Below are positions 6,316 to 8,291 of a stretch of 8,291 nt of DNA, piece by piece. Under the pieces are notes generated by a model. It searched no databases and had not been told where the DNA came from. It saw nothing but the letters and a program-made list of their open reading frames with translations. Each line of letters begins with the position of its first letter. Within the stretch, counting starts at the first letter, position 1. The DNA is from JARRRD01 sp037381085 (GTDB lineage Bacteria; Nitrospirota; Thermodesulfovibrionia; Thermodesulfovibrionales; UBA6898). The DNA is taken from contig JARRRD010000084.1 of assembly GCA_037381085.1 (NCBI GenBank), positions 1-8,291 of the forward strand, read 5' to 3'. The position numbers and the translations under genes are program-made.

Positions 6316-6654
6316 ATGAGAAGACTTTTATCTTTATTTGTTTTAATGCTCATGCTGGTGGCAGGCTGCGACAAGCTTAGCACCGTAACAGCTACACCGC
6401 CGGACAAACTTCCGGCTGTGCCTGAAAATTGTGTGGATCTATCCAACCAGCATAAAAAAGTCCTGTTTGCAGCGTATTCCTCCGTAAATGCCAGCCAGAT
6501 GCAGGCTGCATTTGCCGCCAATAAACTTGCCCAGTGTCTGGAGGATGAGGGACTGTCAAGGGCCGACGCCAAAGGGATAATCCAGAAAAATGAAGCCGAT
6601 ACAAAGCAGGAAGTGGAAAATAACACCGATCCGATGGGAATGGCAATGCCGTAG
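6316..6654 (+). CDS. Small predicted lipoprotein of unknown function
   Basis: The start ATG at 6316 is chosen for the AAAGGAG at 6304-6310, five bases upstream, and because it gives a standard lipoprotein signal: MRR, a hydrophobic core (residues 4-14) and lipobox LVAG-C with Cys18 as the lipidated residue. The product is 112 residues (about 95 mature). Asp follows Cys18; in enterobacteria Asp at +2 favours retention in the inner membrane, though the rule may not hold in this lineage. The mature part has two further Cys (39 and 74) that could form a disulfide in the periplasm. It starts with a Thr/Pro-rich tether, then a helical stretch (about 42-100), and ends in a Met-rich tail (DPMGMAMP). 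I do not recognise the family. It stands alone with its own promoter and runs divergently from the permease. Confidence 0.75.
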   Translation: MRRLLSLFVLMLMLVAGCDKLSTVTATPPDKLPAVPENCVDLSNQHKKVLFAAYSSVNASQMQAAFAANKLAQCLEDEGLSRADAKGIIQKNEADTKQEVENNTDPMGMAMP

Positions 6655-6762
6655 CATTCAAAAGATTTGGTTCGATAGTGCAAATGATGTGTTGTTCAAG
6701 GTGGCAACGTCCCCCATTCCCCACTCTGTCAGCTGTTAAGCGAAGTATGACTGATTACCCCG

Positions 6763-6784
6763 CAGTTTCGCCACGGCGAAACTG
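6763..6784. repeat. Perfect 10-bp inverted repeat (hairpin)
   Basis: CAGTTTCGCC (6763-6772), AC, GGCGAAACTG (6775-6784): a perfect inverted repeat with a two-base centre, folding as a 9-bp stem with a four-base loop. An A run follows on the + strand and there is no U run after it on either strand, so it is not a standard intrinsic terminator. It lies 109 bases past the lipoprotein stop. Confidence 0.6.
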
Positions 6785-6959
6785 AAAAAGATTTTGTCCT
6801 GAAACAATCGCATCACTATCGCCAGCCCAGCAGGCCGCCTTCTATCGATTTAGAGGGCCCACGATTCGGCAAATGGTGTTCATTACTTTTGGCATTCAAT
6901 AGAGGACAAGGCTTTCGAACGGGGGCGTCGGCTTTGTCCCGAACTATGCGGGCTCTCCG

Positions 6960-6974
6960 GCCTGAATTTCAGGC
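6960..6974. repeat. 15-base palindrome
   Basis: GCCTGAA (6960-6966), T, TTCAGGC (6968-6974) is a perfect palindrome around one base. It could be a binding site for a dimeric protein or chance. No gene start is near it. Confidence 0.35.
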
Positions 6975-7086
6975 TGCCCACGACCTCGTTAACACCGACT
7001 ACTCCGCACAACTAGTCGTTATCGACTGATAAGGACTTCTGATGGAAACATTGCTTCAACAAATCTTTCTTGAAGGTGCCAAAAGA

Positions 7087-7500
7087 TCATTCTACTTTTC
7101 CGAGGTGAACTATAACTTTTTCTAACTGTGCTACCAAATCTCTCAAGAGAAATTTGCGGAGCGGCTTATCATTCAGATTATTGACTTTCTCTATTGTATT
7201 CTTTATAAGTGTCAGTGCTTCTATTTCATTGTTATGAAAATCACGTGCATTACTAATCCTGAGATATCTGTGCCCAAGAAGCTCAAACAATGAAGTTAAC
7301 CCGCTGGAGGGGGCCGAAAGGATTGAGGAAGCCAGCTCTTCAGGAGAGATATACAAGAAAATTGAATCACCCTCGACAGCCGCGTATAATGTCCACGCAG
7401 TTTCATCTCCTTGGAGCAGAGCGTCAAAAAAGTCTCTAATCGAAGAACGTTTTCGAGCCTCTTTTCTGTCGATAGTGTCAAGAATCTTTCGCACTTTCAT
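7087..7500 (-). pseudogene. Truncated unknown gene fused to the end of an IS256-type element
   Basis: The ORF reads 137 codons from ATG at 7500 to TGA at 7089-7087. I do not recognise the protein. It looks soluble and helical, with a basic front (RKEARKRSS), a hydrophobic middle (DSIFLYISPEELASSIL) and an amphipathic tail (LLRDLVAQLEKVIVHLGKVE). It is markedly AT-rich compared with its neighbours (19 G+C of 60 at 7201-7260), which suggests transferred DNA. Codons 1-10 (7500-7471, MKVRKILDTI) coincide with the proposed terminal inverted repeat of the adjacent IS, and no good RBS precedes the ATG. The native gene part therefore probably starts at 7470 and has lost its 5' end to the insertion. 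If the IS end is placed wrongly, this is instead a complete small hypothetical gene. Confidence 0.55.
7471..7496. repeat. Predicted terminal inverted repeat of the IS256-family element
   Basis: The + strand begins GATAGTGTCAAGAATC and runs to about 7496; the inner limit is uncertain because the partner repeat is outside the window. On the - strand it includes an outward-facing TTGACA (7481-7476), a -35-like box near the tip, but no matching -10 box is seen 16-18 bases beyond it in the flank. Confidence 0.6.
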
Positions 7501-7526
7501 CAGGTGACCTGAATCCAGTTTTCCCT

Positions 7527-8291
7527 TTAGGCCGCGATTTCTTTGAGGTCCTCCTCAAGTCGATCCATTTTTAAATATTGCTTCAGACCCCATTTGGTTC
7601 CGGCGATATGTCGGAGCCGGGCAGCCACCAGCATCAGGGCCGAGTTGCCATCGGGAAAGGACCCGACTACCCGTGTTCGCCGCCTGATCTCTTTCATGAT
7701 CCGCTCAAGAGGATTATTTGTTCTTATTCTCCTCCAGTGCTCTCGTGGGAAGGCATAGTAGCTTGCAGTTTCGGAGATTCCCTCTTTCACGATGTCCGCG
7801 GCTCGGCCTAACTTCATACTCTGGAGCTTCTTTACAACTATGGCTGCCTTCCTCATGGCCTCTTTCTTGTCTTCTTGGGCATGGATAGCCTTGAGCATCG
7901 CTGCCACTTCTTTCACTTTCCCTTTGGGGACAACCGTAAAGACGTTCCGGTAAAAATGAACTACACACCTTTGCCACGATGCTTTGGGATAGAACTCTCC
8001 CAGGCTTTCTACAAGCCCGAGGCATTTATCCGATACGAACAGTTCTACTCCCTTAAGCCCTCTTTCCTTGAGGTATCTCAAAAAAGCACTCCAGCTCGCC
8101 TTATCCTCTTTGGCCCCTTCGGCTACCCCCAGGATCTCTCGATAGCCCTCCTGATTCACTCCGAATGCAACCAGGACCGATACATTCTTTACCTCTCCTC
8201 CCCAACTGCGTTTAAGAGAGATTCCATCCAGATACACGTAGGGATGATCTCCCTCGATCGGTCTCATCCTCCATGCCTCAATCGTTTTGTA
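7527..8291 (-). CDS. IS256-family (Mutator-type) DDE transposase, N-terminus outside window
   Basis: Catalyses excision and insertion of the element. 254 residues are visible, open to the right edge at 8291. The first visible residues are YKTIEAWRMRPIEGD, so the Met at 8267 is internal. The full catalytic triad is present: D22 in VYLDG, D88 in FVSDK and E196 in NPLERIMKEIRRR (visible-part numbering). The spacings of 66 and 108 equal those of D167, D233 and E341 in IS256. The conserved C-(2)-H element of the family is at WQRCVVH (109-112). About 140-160 N-terminal DNA-binding residues would lie beyond the window, as family members are about 390-420 residues. No frameshift or stop is seen in the visible part, so the element may be active. 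It ends in TAA at 7529-7527. Confidence 0.93.
   Translation of the reverse strand, partial: YKTIEAWRMRPIEGDHPYVYLDGISLKRSWGGEVKNVSVLVAFGVNQEGYREILGVAEGAKEDKASWSAFLRYLKERGLKGVELFVSDKCLGLVESLGEFYPKASWQRCVVHFYRNVFTVVPKGKVKEVAAMLKAIHAQEDKKEAMRKAAIVVKKLQSMKLGRAADIVKEGISETASYYAFPREHWRRIRTNNPLERIMKEIRRRTRVVGSFPDGNSALMLVAARLRHIAGTKWGLKQYLKMDRLEEDLKEIAA

Larger units (their letters stand above)
6655..7086. other. 432-base region without a convincing gene
   Basis: It lies between the lipoprotein stop and the 3' end of the convergent - strand ORF. It holds a perfect hairpin (6763-6784), a 15-base palindrome (6960-6974), a GGACAA/TTGTCC pair (6904-6939), and a weak CTTCAA/TTGAAG hairpin (7054-7075) that could end the - strand ORF transcript. 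One + strand frame stays open for 92 codons (6751-7026, ending TGA TAA), but it has no start codon or RBS near its beginning and resembles no protein I know. It may be eroded sequence. Confidence 0.5.
7471..8291 (-). mobile_element. IS256-family insertion sequence, right part (continues beyond window)
   Basis: It contains the C-terminal two thirds of an IS256/Mutator-type transposase reading leftward. The proposed outer end is at 7471, where the + strand reads GATAGTGTCAAGAATCTTTC. IS256 itself starts GATAAAGTCC, and ends of the GATA...GTC type are known in the family (from memory). The 56 bases between the transposase stop and this end fit the usual compact layout. The flanking bases TTTCTGTC (7463-7470) would be one copy of an 8-base target duplication. 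The other end is outside the window. Confidence 0.7.

Noticed and set aside
7042..7125. 27-codon + strand ORF with AAGGA six bases upstream.
   Set aside because: Its end overlaps the 3' end of the convergent - strand ORF, it is very short, and it has no recognisable features. The RBS match alone is not enough.
8265..8267. ATG as the transposase start.
   Set aside because: The frame stays open to the window edge with family-typical residues (YKTIEAWR) before it, so this Met is internal.
1..8291. CRISPR array, tRNA or rRNA genes.
   Set aside because: No regularly spaced direct repeats and no tRNA cloverleaf or rRNA-like sequence were seen on either strand.

Overview
The window looks like part of a Gram-negative chromosome. 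It has a MacB-type inner-membrane permease and a lipobox lipoprotein. Its heat-shock operon pairs dnaJ and clpB with an HspR-type repressor and has no adjacent dnaK or grpE. Together with the protein style, this suggests a deltaproteobacterial or Nitrospirota-like lineage. That placement is inference from gene content; no rRNA or other phylogenetic marker is present.

Layout, left to right. Positions 1-194 carry the 3' end of an unrecognised + strand gene, followed by a 447-base gap. The gap holds several hairpins, a dispersed-repeat-like inverted repeat, and two tandem sigma70-type promoters. The promoter nearer the gene overlaps a HAIR-like operator (CTTGACA-N7-ACTAAAG), the kind of site bound by HspR. 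From 642 to 4723 runs a tight + strand operon: dnaJ, hspR (overlapping dnaJ by 8 bases) and clpB (Shine-Dalgarno fused to the hspR stop), closed by a terminator at 4730-4759. DnaJ and ClpB form part of the disaggregation pathway (with DnaK, encoded elsewhere). HspR most likely represses the whole operon, including its own gene.

Convergent to clpB, on the - strand at 4778-5998, is a MacB/FtsX-type ABC transporter permease. It is split by a single in-frame TGA lying in the base of a potential hairpin. No ATPase or adaptor gene is adjacent. Divergent from it, with a good promoter, is a small lipoprotein gene (6316-6654). A 432-base stretch without a convincing gene follows.

The right end is an IS256-family insertion sequence whose transposase runs off the window. 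The proposed IS end is at 7471 (GATAGTGTC...), 56 bases past the transposase stop. If so, the AT-rich - strand ORF at 7087-7500 is the truncated remainder of a gene hit by the IS, and its apparent ATG and first ten codons are IS sequence.

No clearly new multi-gene system is visible. The most useful observations are the HAIR-like operator, the UGA-in-hairpin in the permease, and the IS/gene junction.
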